Source of the DNA: an uncultured Clostridia bacterium | GTDB taxonomy: Bacteria > Bacillota > Clostridia > TANB77 > CAG-508 | Direction: 5' to 3' | Assembly: GCA_934121905.1 (NCBI GenBank) | Contig: CAKOVI010000009.1 | Coordinates: 14,209 to 78,208, forward strand | Length of the DNA stretch: 64,000 nucleotides | Part shown: positions 1 to 9,565 of the stretch, in pieces | Numbering within the stretch: position 1 is the stretch's first letter | How the letters are laid out: each line of letters starts with the position of its first letter | The notes under the pieces: generated by a model | Database searches by the model: none | What the model saw: the letters and a program-made list of their open reading frames with translations, nothing else | What the model was told of the DNA's origin: nothing | Made by a program: the position numbers and the translations under genes

Positions 1-588
1 TGTTGTCAATAGAAACATTTCTTTTAATAATGCTTTTTCATCATCATTATATTCTAGTTGTCTTGCTGGATTTCCATTTTCTAAACCTGTTTTTATTTTT
101 TCTAGTAAGTCTATTTCTGCTTGATATTTTTTATCTGCTTTTAACATTTTTTTTGCTTTTTCTAGTCTTTTATCTACTGTTTCTATATCTGCAAATATTA
201 ATTCTAAGTTTATTGTTTCTATGTCTCTTATTGGGTCCACACTTCCATCTACGTGTACTACATTTGAGTCTTCAAAACATCTTACTACTTCACATATTGC
301 ATCTGTTTCTCTTATATGTGATAAGAATTTATTTCCAAGTCCTTCTCCTTTACTCGCTCCTTTTACTAGTCCTGCAATGTCTACAAATTCTACTACTGCT
401 GGTGTTATTTTTTTTGTGTTATACATTTGAGCTAGTTTTGGTAATCTTTCATCTGGTACTGCTACTATTCCAACATTTGGCTCTATTGTGCAAAATGGAT
501 AATTTGCGGATTCTGCACCTGCTTTTGTTATACTATTAAATAATGTACTTTTTCCTACATTTGGAAGTCCTACTATTCCTATTTTCAT
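1..588 (-). CDS. ychF: Ribosome-binding ATPase YchF, 5' part (cut by window edge)
   Basis: The first 196 codons are present and the 3' end lies beyond the left edge. YchF/EngD is an Obg-family P-loop ATPase that binds ribosomes and is linked to stress responses. The protein starts [17 protein letters not shown], which carries the P-loop GLPNVGKST. It continues with the switch region [16 protein letters not shown] and then the helical coiled-coil insert ([15 protein letters not shown]). The start is preceded by AAAGGG at good spacing. The full family length is about 365 residues, so roughly half is visible. The tRNA-Thr gene lies immediately upstream on the same strand. Identity is clear from the motifs. 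Confidence 0.95.
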   Translation of the reverse strand, partial: MKIGIVGLPNVGKSTLFNSITKAGAESANYPFCTIEPNVGIVAVPDERLPKLAQMYNTKKITPAVVEFVDIAGLVKGASKGEGLGNKFLSHIRETDAICEVVRCFEDSNVVHVDGSVDPIRDIETINLELIFADIETVDKRLEKAKKMLKADKKYQAEIDLLEKIKTGLENGNPARQLEYNDDEKALLKEMFLLTT

Positions 589-614
589 TGTTTGTCCCTT
601 TCTTTTTTTATTTT

Positions 615-690
615 TGGAGCTTCCAACGGGAATTGAACCCGTGACCTCAGCCTTACCAAGGCTGCACTCTACCTACTGAGCTATAGAAGC
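615..690 (-). tRNA. tRNA-Thr (anticodon GGU)
   Basis: On the minus strand a complete cloverleaf is visible. The 7-bp acceptor is GCTTCTA with TGGAAGC, the D arm starts GCTCAGTAGG, and the T arm carries GGTTCAATTCC. The anticodon loop is TTGGTAA on a CAGCC/GGCTG stem, giving anticodon GGU (reads ACC and ACU). A CCA end appears to be encoded (615-617). It sits between the small membrane-protein gene and ychF. Confidence 0.96.
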
Positions 691-787
691 AAATATACCT
701 ATTATTATATAGCACATATCCTAAAAAATCAAGAGGTAGTTTGACTTTTTACGTGAAAAAGAGATATATAAAATATCTCTTTTATTA

Positions 788-1126
788 CTATATCTCCTTC
801 CAAAACCAATCTAAACTGTTGTCTATACTTTTTATATTATTCTTCTTTGCTTCCAAATCGTCAACCCATAAATATGAAAAGAATGTAACTAATATAAATA
901 GGAAATCAATTGCTAGGCACTTATACAAAGTACTTGCCAAATAAGCATACTCTGTTGATAATGTAGATACTTGTACAACATGAATTATTAATAATGCTAA
1001 AAAAGATATCAATGGTACCACAGCTACTGAACTTCTTTTTATTTCTTGTCCAAGAAATATTAATAATGATGTTGCCAAAACAACTAATAGCAATGTTAAC
1101 GGATTAGTTAAATCAAATATAAACAT
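788..1126 (-). CDS. Small hydrophobic membrane protein, unknown
   Basis: A 112-residue protein I do not recognise. It has three hydrophobic stretches (about residues 9-25, 33-52 and 66-88), so it is probably an integral membrane protein with a short charged C-terminal tail rich in Lys and Asp. The start is supported by AGGGGGAAG just upstream of ATG. It stands alone between ldh and the tRNA-Thr gene. No catalytic motif is visible, so no function is proposed. Confidence 0.7.
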   Translation of the reverse strand: MFIFDLTNPLTLLLVVLATSLLIFLGQEIKRSSVAVVPLISFLALLIIHVVQVSTLSTEYAYLASTLYKCLAIDFLFILVTFFSYLWVDDLEAKKNNIKSIDNSLDWFWKEI

Positions 1127-1256
1127 GAATCTTCCCCCTATCTTTTGTTTATTAAATAGTAATCTTATTTAAGTTTATAATATCATTATTATTAAATTTT
1201 TTCAACCTTTTTTTTATTACGTTTATATTACTTTTATGTTTCAAAATAATTACATT

Positions 1257-2198
1257 TTATAACTTAAGACCATCTATAGTTTCTCTAATTATTTTACAAC
1301 TATTATCAAATTTTGCTTGGTCTACTTCATTTAATGGTAACTCTAAAATTTCTCTAACTCCTTTTGATGTTATAATTGCTGGAACTCCCACATATATGTC
1401 TTTATGTCCATATTCGCCATCTAAATAAGTTGAAACTGTAAGTATTGATTGTTCATCATTTAATATTGCTTTTACAAGTCTTGTTAATGCCACACCTATT
1501 CCATAATATGTTGCTTTTTTCTTTTCAATTATTTCATATGCAGCATTTTTTACATCTTCTCTAATTTGTTCTAAGTTTTGTAACGATTGATGTCTTGCTT
1601 TTGCAATATCTGTTAATTTTTTACATCCAACATAACAATGTTCCCATGGTACAAATGAAGAATCTCCATGTTCTCCCATTACATATGCATGTGTATTTTT
1701 GGGACTTACTTTTAATCTTTCTCCTAATAAATATCTTAATCTTGCAGTATCAAGCATAGTTCCAGAGCCTATTACTCTTCCTGCTGGAAGTCCAGATACT
1801 TTTTGTACCACATATGTCATTATATCAACAGGATTACTTGCCACTACAAATACTCCTTTAAATCCTGATGCCATAACATTTTCTACAACTGACTTCATTA
1901 TTTTGCTATTTGTATCTACAAGTTCTAGTCTTGTTTGACCTCCTTGTTTTTGTGCTATTCCAGCTGTTATTACTACTATGTTTGCATCTTTGCATTCATC
2001 ATATTCACCATATTTTATTTCCATTTTTGATGGTGCATAAGCTATTCCATGTGCTAAATCTAATGCTTCTCCTTGTGCTTTTTCTTTTAGTACATCTATT
2101 AGTACTAATTCATTTGCTCCTCCTTGATTGAATAGTGAGTATGCAAAACTCATTCCTACAAATCCTGTTCCTACTAGAACTACTTTTCTTTTTTCCAT
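1257..2198 (-). CDS. ldh: L-lactate dehydrogenase
   Basis: NAD-dependent reduction of pyruvate to L-lactate, the step that regenerates NAD in fermentation. The 313-residue protein has the Rossmann motif VGTGFVG (10-16), the NPVD segment (122-125), the substrate-binding Arg in QTRLELV (R90), R153, and catalytic His177 in GEHGD. Residue 83 is Gln (AQKQGG), the choice typical of lactate rather than malate enzymes. Length matches the family (310-320). It is the last gene of the minus-strand aminoacyl-tRNA synthetase run but is separated from argS by a palindromic repeat (2219-2309). The fructose-1,6-bisphosphate dependence common in firmicute LDHs cannot be judged here. Confidence 0.96.
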   Translation of the reverse strand: MEKRKVVLVGTGFVGMSFAYSLFNQGGANELVLIDVLKEKAQGEALDLAHGIAYAPSKMEIKYGEYDECKDANIVVITAGIAQKQGGQTRLELVDTNSKIMKSVVENVMASGFKGVFVVASNPVDIMTYVVQKVSGLPAGRVIGSGTMLDTARLRYLLGERLKVSPKNTHAYVMGEHGDSSFVPWEHCYVGCKKLTDIAKARHQSLQNLEQIREDVKNAAYEIIEKKKATYYGIGVALTRLVKAILNDEQSILTVSTYLDGEYGHKDIYVGVPAIITSKGVREILELPLNEVDQAKFDNSCKIIRETIDGLKL

Positions 2199-2218
2199 AA
2201 TAAAACTTCCTTTCTTTT

Positions 2219-2309
2219 GCCCAAATAGGACCGGGTCTTTTTTGTCCCATTTTTAATATTAAAATAATTTTATTTCAATGGGACAAAAAAGACCCGGTCC
2301 CATTTGGGC
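2219..2309. repeat. REP-like palindrome R1 (GGACCGGGTCTTTT type)
   Basis: Two inverted arms of about 31 bp (2219-2249 and 2279-2309) surround a 29-bp AT-rich loop. The arms contain GGACCGGGTCTTTTTTG and its complement and are bounded by GCCCAAAT/ATTTGGGC. It lies between ldh and argS. It belongs to the family described in the findings. Confidence 0.9.
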
Positions 2310-2330
2310 GACATTGACACATTTGAGTAA

Positions 2331-4040
2331 TTACATCTTATCAGGCATTTCCATTCCCAATAATCCTGCTCCTTGTTTTAAAACAACTCCCACACAATAT
2401 GTTAAATAAACTCTAGCATCTTGAAGAGACTTATTTTCATTAATAATTTTATTTTCATTATAAAATGAACTATAAGCTTTCGCCAAATCAATTAAATATC
2501 TTGCTAAAATTGAAGGTTCATTTTTATCTACTACCTGTTTTAAAGTATCTCCAAAATTATAAATTATATTTATCAATCTTAAAGAATATTCGTCTTTCAA
2601 GTTTTCAAAATCTATATCTTTTAAATCAGGTACATTTCCTGCCTTTTCCAAAACACTTTTTGTTCTAACATAAGTATATTGAATATAAGGTCCTGTTTCT
2701 CCTTGGAAATTTAGTACTTCGTCCCAATCAAAAACTTGGTCTTTTATTCTGTTTGTTGCTAAATTGTTAAATACAACTGCACCAATTCCAACTTTTTTTG
2801 CAACTACTTCTTTGTTTTCCAAGTTAGGGTCTTTTTCTTCTATTATTTTCTGAACCCTTGAAATTGCCTCATTTAGTAAATCTTCAAGCTTTACAACTGT
2901 TCCTTCTCTTGTTGACATTTTTCCTGATTTTAATCTTACCATTCCATATGATACATGCTCTAGACCTTTTAAATATTTTTCATCTAGTCCTAGATATTTA
3001 GCTGCTCCAAATATTTGTCTAAAATGTAAGTCTTGCTCATATGCAACTACATATAAACATTTATCAAAATCATATGTTCTTGCTCTATAAAGTACTGCTG
3101 CTAAGTCCCTTGTATCGTATGTTGTAGAACCATTTGATTTTACAACCATACATGGTGTATTTATTCCTTGGTCTTCCAAATCTACTATTTTAGCCCCATT
3201 TGATTCTATCAAATGTCCAGATTTTTGTAAAATATCAATTACTTCTGGCATTTTATCTGTATAAAAAGCTTCTCCATTCCATGAATCAAATGTTGTCCCT
3301 AGCATATCATATATTCTTTGAAATTCCTTTAAACTTAAATCTTTAAACCTATTCCAAATATCTAAACAATATTCATCATTATTTTCAAGTTTTCTAAAAT
3401 TTTCCCTACATGCATTTAATACATTTTCATCTTCCTTGCAAAGATTATTTATTCTTACATATAGGTCTAACATATCATCAATCGGATGTTCATCGAAACT
3501 ATATTCATTTCCCCATAATTTATAGCCTTCTATCATTTTACCAAACTGTGTTCCATAATCTCCAAGATGGTTTATCCCTGTTACATTATATCCTAAATAT
3601 TTATAGATATTGTAAAGTGCTTGACCAATTCCTGTTGTCCTTAAATGCCCTATATGAAAAGGTTTTGCAATGTTTGGAGAAGAATATTCTACTATTATAT
3701 TTTTATCTTTTCCTATTTCAGATTTTCCGTATTCTTTATTTTGTGAAACCTCTTCTAAAACTGTTTTTATTTTTATTTCTTTATTTACAAAAAAGTTTAA
3801 GTATCCACCTGCTATTTCTACTTTTGTAATGATGTTTTCATCAAAATTCAACTTTTCTTTTATTTCATTTGCAATTACAGGAGGTGCTTTTCTTAATGTT
3901 TTTGCAAGTCTGAAACACGGAAAAGCATAATCTCCGTTATTTATATCTTTTGGAATTTCTATATATGATGCTAATTCCTCTTTTGGTACAGACATTGCTT
4001 TTGAAATTTCTTCTGCAATTATTTGTTTAAAATCTATCAT
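2331..4040 (-). CDS. argS: Arginyl-tRNA synthetase
   Basis: Class I synthetase that charges tRNA-Arg. The 569-residue protein has an N-terminal Add-1 type domain, the HIGH signature exactly as HIGH at 129-132 (SPNIAKPFHIGHLRT), a KMSK-like KMSTREG loop near residue 370, and the C-terminal DALR anticodon-binding domain ending EMPDKM. Length is typical. trpS lies only 11 bp upstream, so the two are co-transcribed with cysS. Which tRNA-Arg isoacceptors it charges matters here because CGG appears to be unassigned in this genome (see findings). Confidence 0.96.
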   Translation of the reverse strand: MIDFKQIIAEEISKAMSVPKEELASYIEIPKDINNGDYAFPCFRLAKTLRKAPPVIANEIKEKLNFDENIITKVEIAGGYLNFFVNKEIKIKTVLEEVSQNKEYGKSEIGKDKNIIVEYSSPNIAKPFHIGHLRTTGIGQALYNIYKYLGYNVTGINHLGDYGTQFGKMIEGYKLWGNEYSFDEHPIDDMLDLYVRINNLCKEDENVLNACRENFRKLENNDEYCLDIWNRFKDLSLKEFQRIYDMLGTTFDSWNGEAFYTDKMPEVIDILQKSGHLIESNGAKIVDLEDQGINTPCMVVKSNGSTTYDTRDLAAVLYRARTYDFDKCLYVVAYEQDLHFRQIFGAAKYLGLDEKYLKGLEHVSYGMVRLKSGKMSTREGTVVKLEDLLNEAISRVQKIIEEKDPNLENKEVVAKKVGIGAVVFNNLATNRIKDQVFDWDEVLNFQGETGPYIQYTYVRTKSVLEKAGNVPDLKDIDFENLKDEYSLRLINIIYNFGDTLKQVVDKNEPSILARYLIDLAKAYSSFYNENKIINENKSLQDARVYLTYCVGVVLKQGAGLLGMEMPDKM

Positions 4041-4051
4041 TTTTTCACGTC

Positions 4052-5059
4052 CTATTCTTCAAAATAATCTAACTTCATTGCCTCTTTAACTCTTTTCATA
4101 GTTTTAGCAGCTTCTTTTCTTGCTTTTTCAGTTCCTTCTTTTAAAACCTTGTCTATTATTTCTGGATGTTGTTCCAAATATTCTCTTTTTTCTCTCATAG
4201 GTCTTAAAAATTCAGCAGTATTTTTAGCTAATTGCTTTTTACATGCAACACATCCTCTTTTTCCCGCTCTACATTCCTCGCAAACCGCCTTGCATTCTTC
4301 CTCAGAACTAAATAATTTGTGATAATATGAAACCATACAAACATCTGGATTTCCTTTATCATCTTTTCTTATTCTATTTGGGTCAGTTACAGCACTCATA
4401 ACTTTTTTAGTTATTTCTTCTTCACTATCAGAAATATATATAGCATTTCCTAAAGATTTTCCCATTTTTTCATTTCCGTCTAAGCCTTTAATTCTTCTAT
4501 TTTGCGATAAATATATCTCTGGCTCTTTTAATACATCTCCATATATAGAATTAAATTTTCTTACAATTTCTCTACATTGTTCTATCAATGGTTCTTGGTC
4601 TTCTCCTGCTGGTACTATTTCTCCATTTAATACTGTAATATCTGCTGCTTGACTTACCGGGTATCCTAAAAATCCATATGTTACACTTTCTCCAAATAAA
4701 TCCTTTTTTTGTGCTATTTCTGTTTTTACAGTTGGATTTCTTTGTAGTCTTGAAATTGTAACTAGGTTTGAATAGAATACTGTAAGTTCTGCCGTTTCCG
4801 GAATCATTGATTGTATATATATTGTTGCCTTTTCAGGGTCTATTCCACATGATAAATAGTCTATTACAAGTTCTCTTACATTTTTTCTTACTTTATCTGG
4901 ATTGTTGAAATTGTCTGTTAATGCCTGTACATCTGCAACAAGTATGTATGTTTCATATTCGTCTTGTAATTTTACTCTATTTACTAATGAACCAAAGTAG
5001 TGTCCAATATGTAGTCTTCCTGTTGGTCTATCTCCTGTTACTATTCTTTTTTTCTCCAT
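4052..5059 (-). CDS. trpS: Tryptophanyl-tRNA synthetase
   Basis: Class I synthetase for tRNA-Trp, 335 residues. It has HIGH at 17-20 (RLHIGHYFGS) and the KMGKS form of the second signature near residue 200 (NEKMGKSLGNA). A Cys-rich segment in the C-terminal third (CEECRAGKRGCVACKK) looks like a metal-binding site. This is seen in some bacterial TrpRS but not in the classical short form. A strong AAGGAGG precedes the ATG. It lies between cysS upstream (a repeat in the gap) and argS downstream. Confidence 0.95.
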   Translation of the reverse strand: MEKKRIVTGDRPTGRLHIGHYFGSLVNRVKLQDEYETYILVADVQALTDNFNNPDKVRKNVRELVIDYLSCGIDPEKATIYIQSMIPETAELTVFYSNLVTISRLQRNPTVKTEIAQKKDLFGESVTYGFLGYPVSQAADITVLNGEIVPAGEDQEPLIEQCREIVRKFNSIYGDVLKEPEIYLSQNRRIKGLDGNEKMGKSLGNAIYISDSEEEITKKVMSAVTDPNRIRKDDKGNPDVCMVSYYHKLFSSEEECKAVCEECRAGKRGCVACKKQLAKNTAEFLRPMREKREYLEQHPEIIDKVLKEGTEKARKEAAKTMKRVKEAMKLDYFEE

Positions 5060-5073
5060 TTTTCCTCCTTTTT

Positions 5074-5145
5074 TTCGTATTGGGGACGGTTCTTTTCGCG
5101 AAATGAAACAATCTTTTCGCGAAAAGAAACGGTCCCAATACGAAA
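5074..5145. repeat. REP-like palindrome R2 (GGGGACGGTTCTTTT type)
   Basis: Inverted arms starting TTCGTATTGGGGACGG and ending GGTCCCAATACGAA enclose an imperfect internal repeat of TTTTCGCGAAA. It fills the gap between cysS and trpS and touches neither coding region. Confidence 0.9.
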
Positions 5146-5148
5146 TTT

Positions 5149-6531
5149 CTAATGTTCCAATTTATAACCATCTTTACTATCTTTTATACTATAACCTAAA
5201 GCCAAAATCTCATCTCTAAGCCTATCTGACTCTGCCCAATTCTTCTCTTGCCTTGCCTTCAATCTTTCCTCTGCAAGCCTAACAACCTCTTCTGGTATTT
5301 CATCTCGAACCTCATTTTTCTTATCCAAACTCAAAGCCAAAACAGTATCAAATTTGCTCAAAAGCTCAGCTAATCTCTTAGACTTCTTAGGATTTTTCAC
5401 AACATCCCAAACTACACTCATAGCAAGTGGCATATTTAAGTCGTCATTTATAGCCTTATGAAAAGCTTCTTCATATTTTGCAATTTCTTCATCTGATATA
5501 TCTTCATTTCCTTCAAGATGTTTTTGATATCCTGCTCTTAACTTATCTAAAGCCTTTTGACTTGCCTCAATTCCATCCCAAGTAAAGTTCAACTTTGTTC
5601 TATAACTGCTTGAAAATGTAAACAATCTGTAAGTTAGAGGGTCATATCCCCTTTCAATTATATCTTTTAATAAATAAACATTATTTAAGCTTTTCGACAT
5701 TTTTCCGCCATTTATTAATAAATATTCACCATGTATCCAGAATTTAGCAGGTATTTTTCCGCAAGCACCTTTGCTTTGTGCAATTTCGTTTTCGTGGTGT
5801 GTTGGGATTAGGTCAATTCCTCCTGTATGTATGTCAAATTGTTCACCTAAATATTTTTGCCCCATTGCAGAACATTCTATGTGCCAGCCTGGATATGATA
5901 ATCCCCAAGGGCTTTCCCATTTCATTATGTGGTTTGGTTTTGCTTTTATCCATAATGCAAAATCATATGGGTTTCTTTTTTCTGTATCTACATCAACTCT
6001 TGCTCCTGCTTTTTGGTCTTCTAGTTTTATTCCAGATAATATTCCATATTCATCTAGTTTTGATACATCGAAATATATTGCTGTTGAAGTTTCATACGCA
6101 TAACCGTTTTCTAATAATTTTTGAACATATTTTATCATTTCTCCTATATGGTCTGTTGCCTTACATACTACTTCTGGTGTTTCTACATTTAGTTTTGCTA
6201 GGTCATCCATAAATAATTTTGTATAATAAGCAGCAATTTCATAAGGGGATTTTTGCATTTCTCTTGCTGATTTTAACATTTTGTCTTCTCCCTCATCTGC
6301 ATCTGATACTAAATGTCCTACATCTGTTATGTTCATTGCGTGTTTTATTTTATACCCATTATATTTTAGTACTCTTCTTATTATGTCATTCATTATGTAT
6401 GTTCTCATATTCCCAATTGAAGCATCTTTATAGACTGTTGGTCCACACGAGTACATTCTAACTTCTTCTTTATTTATAGGTTCGAATTTGTCTTTTGATT
6501 TTGTTAAAGTGTTGTAAAAATATATGTCCAT
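5149..6531 (-). CDS. cysS: Cysteinyl-tRNA synthetase
   Basis: Class I synthetase for tRNA-Cys, 460 residues. The zinc ligands are visible: Cys29 in CGPTVY, the Cys of WHIECSAMG, and His/Glu in PTHHENEIAQ. KMSKS is intact (GGKMSKSLNN). The first signature reads SIGN (DASIGNMRTY) where most CysRS have HIGH or HIGN, so its first His is replaced by Ser. This is worth checking but does not put the assignment in doubt. It is the first of three synthetase genes in this minus-strand run, downstream of the PBP gene and its hairpin. Confidence 0.95.
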   Translation of the reverse strand: MDIYFYNTLTKSKDKFEPINKEEVRMYSCGPTVYKDASIGNMRTYIMNDIIRRVLKYNGYKIKHAMNITDVGHLVSDADEGEDKMLKSAREMQKSPYEIAAYYTKLFMDDLAKLNVETPEVVCKATDHIGEMIKYVQKLLENGYAYETSTAIYFDVSKLDEYGILSGIKLEDQKAGARVDVDTEKRNPYDFALWIKAKPNHIMKWESPWGLSYPGWHIECSAMGQKYLGEQFDIHTGGIDLIPTHHENEIAQSKGACGKIPAKFWIHGEYLLINGGKMSKSLNNVYLLKDIIERGYDPLTYRLFTFSSSYRTKLNFTWDGIEASQKALDKLRAGYQKHLEGNEDISDEEIAKYEEAFHKAINDDLNMPLAMSVVWDVVKNPKKSKRLAELLSKFDTVLALSLDKKNEVRDEIPEEVVRLAEERLKARQEKNWAESDRLRDEILALGYSIKDSKDGYKLEH

Positions 6532-6557
6532 TTTTTATCACTTCCTTTTTAGTTTAT

Positions 6558-6587
6558 TAGGATACAGCAATCTTAAAGCTGTATCCT
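6558..6587 (-). terminator. Hairpin downstream of the PBP gene
   Basis: Perfect 11-bp stem TAGGATACAGC / GCTGTATCCTA with an 8-nt loop, just after the PBP stop codon. The 3' flank is A/T-rich without a clean U run. It may act as a weak terminator or processing hairpin. Confidence 0.6.
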
Positions 6588-6597
6588 ATTAAATATT

Positions 6598-9309
6598 TTA
6601 CTCACTTACTGTTTCTGGAGTATCTGTCGAATTTGAAGGTGGCTCTGGTGTTGTATTTGATGGAGTTGTATTTGTTTGTGTATTGTCTTTTCCAGCATCT
6701 GTATTTGGTTTTTCAGCAGATGGTGTTTCTTTTGCATTTACAGTTATTGTTCTTGTTTTTGTAACTGTTTTTCCACTAGAATTTTTTACTGAATATGTTA
6801 TTGTATATTTTCCTGCTTTTGATGTATTTACAGATCCTGATATAGCTATTTTGCTTGATATATCTCCATCTTTATCGTCTTTTGCTGTTGCTCCAAGTTC
6901 GGTGTATGTTTCTCCAACATTTATTGTAATATGTGCTTCTCCGTTTAATGTAATTACTGGCTCATTATTTGCATGAGATGTACTTCCAGTATTTTGTGCA
7001 TTATGAACATTACAGTATGTCGATGGTGGATTTGTTGATGATGCACCTGTGGTTTTCCATAATCCCATCTTTTCTTTGTCTACTGTATATGAATAGTATT
7101 TTGTTATTTTATTTGGACAGTATTCATTTGCTTTTAGTCCAGTTTCACTACATATCTGTGTAGCATTTGTATGCCCATCACATTCGTCTGGAACTTTTCC
7201 TTCTACAAATACTTCTTGATATGTATCTGAACATTTACTTGTTGCTTTTTTTCCTGATGTTCTACATATAGTTTCTGTAACAACTCCTGATGGTTGTTCG
7301 AATTTAGATGATTCTTTTCCTTCATGTACTTTTGTCATAACAGCATCCCATATTTTTCCTGCTACATTTGTTGAACCTGTAACTTCTTCGTTTTGATCAA
7401 ATCCATACCAAGTAGCTGCTGTGTAATAATTTGAGAATCCGCATAACCATTTATCGTAATTTTTGTTGGTTGTTCCTGTTTTTGCAGCTACATCTATTCC
7501 TGATATTTTACAGTATTTTGCTGTACCTCCACTGTCTTCTACAACTGATTTTAATAGATTTTTTATTACATATGCTGCTTGCTGTGAAATTACTTCTTCG
7601 CTTGTTTGTTTGCCTTCTAATACTGTATTTCCATCTGGGTCTGTGACTTTTGTATAAAACATTGGCCTTCTATATGTTCCATTATTGGCGATTGTTGCAT
7701 ATGCTCCTGTCATTTCAAGTGGTGTGATTCCGTTTGTGAATCCTCCTATAGATATAGCTGCCAAGCTTGCTTTATCTTGTTCTGTAAGGCTTGTTACTCC
7801 CATTTTTTCTAAATATTCTGCTGATTTTGCTGGTGTTAATTCATCTACTACTTTTATAAATGGTATGTTTTGAGATGTTGTTATAGCACTTCTAACTGTT
7901 ATTAATCCTTTAAATGCATTATAATCTTTAGGTGTCCAGCCTTTTATTCCAAAGTCTGTTGAATTATCATCATAAATTGTTGCTGGTGTAATAACCCCTT
8001 CATTTATTCCTGGTACAAGTGAGGTTAATGGTTTTATTGAAGAACCTGTTTGTCTTGGACTTTGTGTTGCTCTATTTAGTCCTCTTGATTCGTTTTTTTC
8101 TCCTAGTCCTCCTTCTACTCCTACTACATAGCCATTTGAATTATCTATTATAACCATTGCAGATTGTGATGTTTCACCTTCTGTTTTTTTAGATTTTCTT
8201 ATATAATCTTTGCTCTTATTTACCATAACTTCATCCATTTTTGATTGAAGTGCTGTATCTTGTGTTGAATATATTGTAAGACCACTACTATATACATATG
8301 TAGATGCTAAACTTTTTGAAATTCCTTTTTCTTTAGCTATATCTTCTATAACTTGAGATATTGTTGCATCTGTATGGTATGAGTAAACTGAACCTGTATT
8401 TGCTGCTTTTTGGAAATTTAGTCCTTCATCTACTTTTTTTACTGCTTCATCATATTCTGTTTTTTCTACCATTCCTAGTTCATTCATCTTTTTAAGTACT
8501 GTTTTTGTTCTATTTTTTATTTTCTCTGAATTATCTTTTTCTCCATATGGATTATATGAGTTTGGTGAATTGTTAATTCCTGCTAAAAATGCACATTCTG
8601 CCAAGTCTAGGTCTGCTGCTGATTTATTGAAGTAGTATTCTGCACCTACTTCTACTCCTAAATTGTTGCTTCCTCCAACAAATATTATGTTTAAATATAG
8701 TTCAAGGATTTGGTCTTTTGAAAGCATTCTTTCTATTTGATATGCTTTTGCCCATTCTTTTACTTTTCTTAGTACTCCTTCTGCTCCTGATCTTTCATCA
8801 TCTTTTGTTATATTTTTTACTAATTGTTGTGTGATTGTACTTCCTCCGAATGATGATTTTCCTGCATGTAGGACATATTGTACCACTGCTGCCCCTGTTC
8901 TTTTAAAGTCTACTCCGCTATGTTTATAAAATCTTTCATCTTCTATTGCTACATAGGCATTTTTTAAGTTTTTTGGCATTTGGTCTAATTTTATTATTTT
9001 CCTGTTTTCGTCTCCACTTAGTTCTGCAAGTTTGTTGCCATCTTTGTCAAGTATTACTGAGTTTGAGGAACCTATAACTAGCTCTTCTTTTGTTATTTCG
9101 AAGTCATCTCCCCATCCTCCATATATCATTCCAACTACTACTCCTGTTGCTATTACTGCTATTATAAGGATAAGTAGTAGTAAAATTCTAAGTGCTATTG
9201 TAATTTTGGGATGTTTTTGAGAAAATTTTATTTTTTCTGCTTTTATTAGTCCGTTTTTACTGCCTTTTTTATTTTTCTTGTTTGTTTTATTGCTTTTTTT
9301 ATTGCTCAT
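6598..9309 (-). CDS. Class A penicillin-binding protein with C-terminal Ig-like domain
   Basis: A 903-residue bifunctional peptidoglycan synthase (glycosyltransferase plus transpeptidase). Order: very basic cytoplasmic tail (Lys/Asn-rich, about 1-35), one membrane segment (about 36-62), GT51 domain with the catalytic Glu in AIEDERFYKHSG, transpeptidase with SxxK (TGSSIKPL), SQN and KTGT (AAKTGTT), a Cys-containing linker, a DUF5011/Ig-like domain (NVGETYTELGATAKDD) and a Thr/Ser/Pro/Asn-rich tail. The Ig-like domain plus tail suggests extra wall contact. It is about 100 residues longer than plain PBP1A proteins. Confidence 0.94.
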   Translation of the reverse strand: MSNKKSNKTNKKNKKGSKNGLIKAEKIKFSQKHPKITIALRILLLLILIIAVIATGVVVGMIYGGWGDDFEITKEELVIGSSNSVILDKDGNKLAELSGDENRKIIKLDQMPKNLKNAYVAIEDERFYKHSGVDFKRTGAAVVQYVLHAGKSSFGGSTITQQLVKNITKDDERSGAEGVLRKVKEWAKAYQIERMLSKDQILELYLNIIFVGGSNNLGVEVGAEYYFNKSAADLDLAECAFLAGINNSPNSYNPYGEKDNSEKIKNRTKTVLKKMNELGMVEKTEYDEAVKKVDEGLNFQKAANTGSVYSYHTDATISQVIEDIAKEKGISKSLASTYVYSSGLTIYSTQDTALQSKMDEVMVNKSKDYIRKSKKTEGETSQSAMVIIDNSNGYVVGVEGGLGEKNESRGLNRATQSPRQTGSSIKPLTSLVPGINEGVITPATIYDDNSTDFGIKGWTPKDYNAFKGLITVRSAITTSQNIPFIKVVDELTPAKSAEYLEKMGVTSLTEQDKASLAAISIGGFTNGITPLEMTGAYATIANNGTYRRPMFYTKVTDPDGNTVLEGKQTSEEVISQQAAYVIKNLLKSVVEDSGGTAKYCKISGIDVAAKTGTTNKNYDKWLCGFSNYYTAATWYGFDQNEEVTGSTNVAGKIWDAVMTKVHEGKESSKFEQPSGVVTETICRTSGKKATSKCSDTYQEVFVEGKVPDECDGHTNATQICSETGLKANEYCPNKITKYYSYTVDKEKMGLWKTTGASSTNPPSTYCNVHNAQNTGSTSHANNEPVITLNGEAHITINVGETYTELGATAKDDKDGDISSKIAISGSVNTSKAGKYTITYSVKNSSGKTVTKTRTITVNAKETPSAEKPNTDAGKDNTQTNTTPSNTTPEPPSNSTDTPETVSE

Positions 9310-9465
9310 ATTCTTGTTATATGTCAGTTTTCTCTGGCATATTCCTCCCTTCTTTTTGGTGAACCTAAAAATGCTCGAATTTTAGCATTTTCTAGGTTTT
9401 TGAGTGTCCTTTTTTAGACGTTTATATTATATTATAGTTTGGTGGAAATTGCAAGAGGGAAATGG

Positions 9466-9498
9466 AAAAAGATACAGTATTATGTTTACTGTATCTTT
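9466..9498 (-). terminator. Intrinsic terminator of the fatty-acid operon
   Basis: 12-bp perfect stem AAAGATACAGTA / TACTGTATCTTT. In the minus direction it is followed by TTTTTCC. It lies 68 bp after the fabI stop, so it probably ends the fab/acc transcript. A second, looser inverted repeat at about 9363-9401 lies nearer the PBP gene. Confidence 0.75.
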
Positions 9499-9565
9499 TA
9501 TATTTTTCTATGTGGATTCACTTTTTTGTTTGACATCGAATATTGTATGTAATCATTTTTTATTT

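Noticed and set aside
3..539. Long plus-strand open frame rich in Leu and Phe
   Set aside because: It is the antisense of ychF. Its composition (Leu/Phe/Ile runs) is the usual shadow of a Lys/Glu-rich gene on the other strand, and it has no ribosome-binding site.
5074..5145. The palindromes as ordinary intrinsic terminators
   Set aside because: Stems are long, but the 3' flanks lack T runs, and several copies sit inside operons where termination would be harmful. Separate classical terminators exist nearby.
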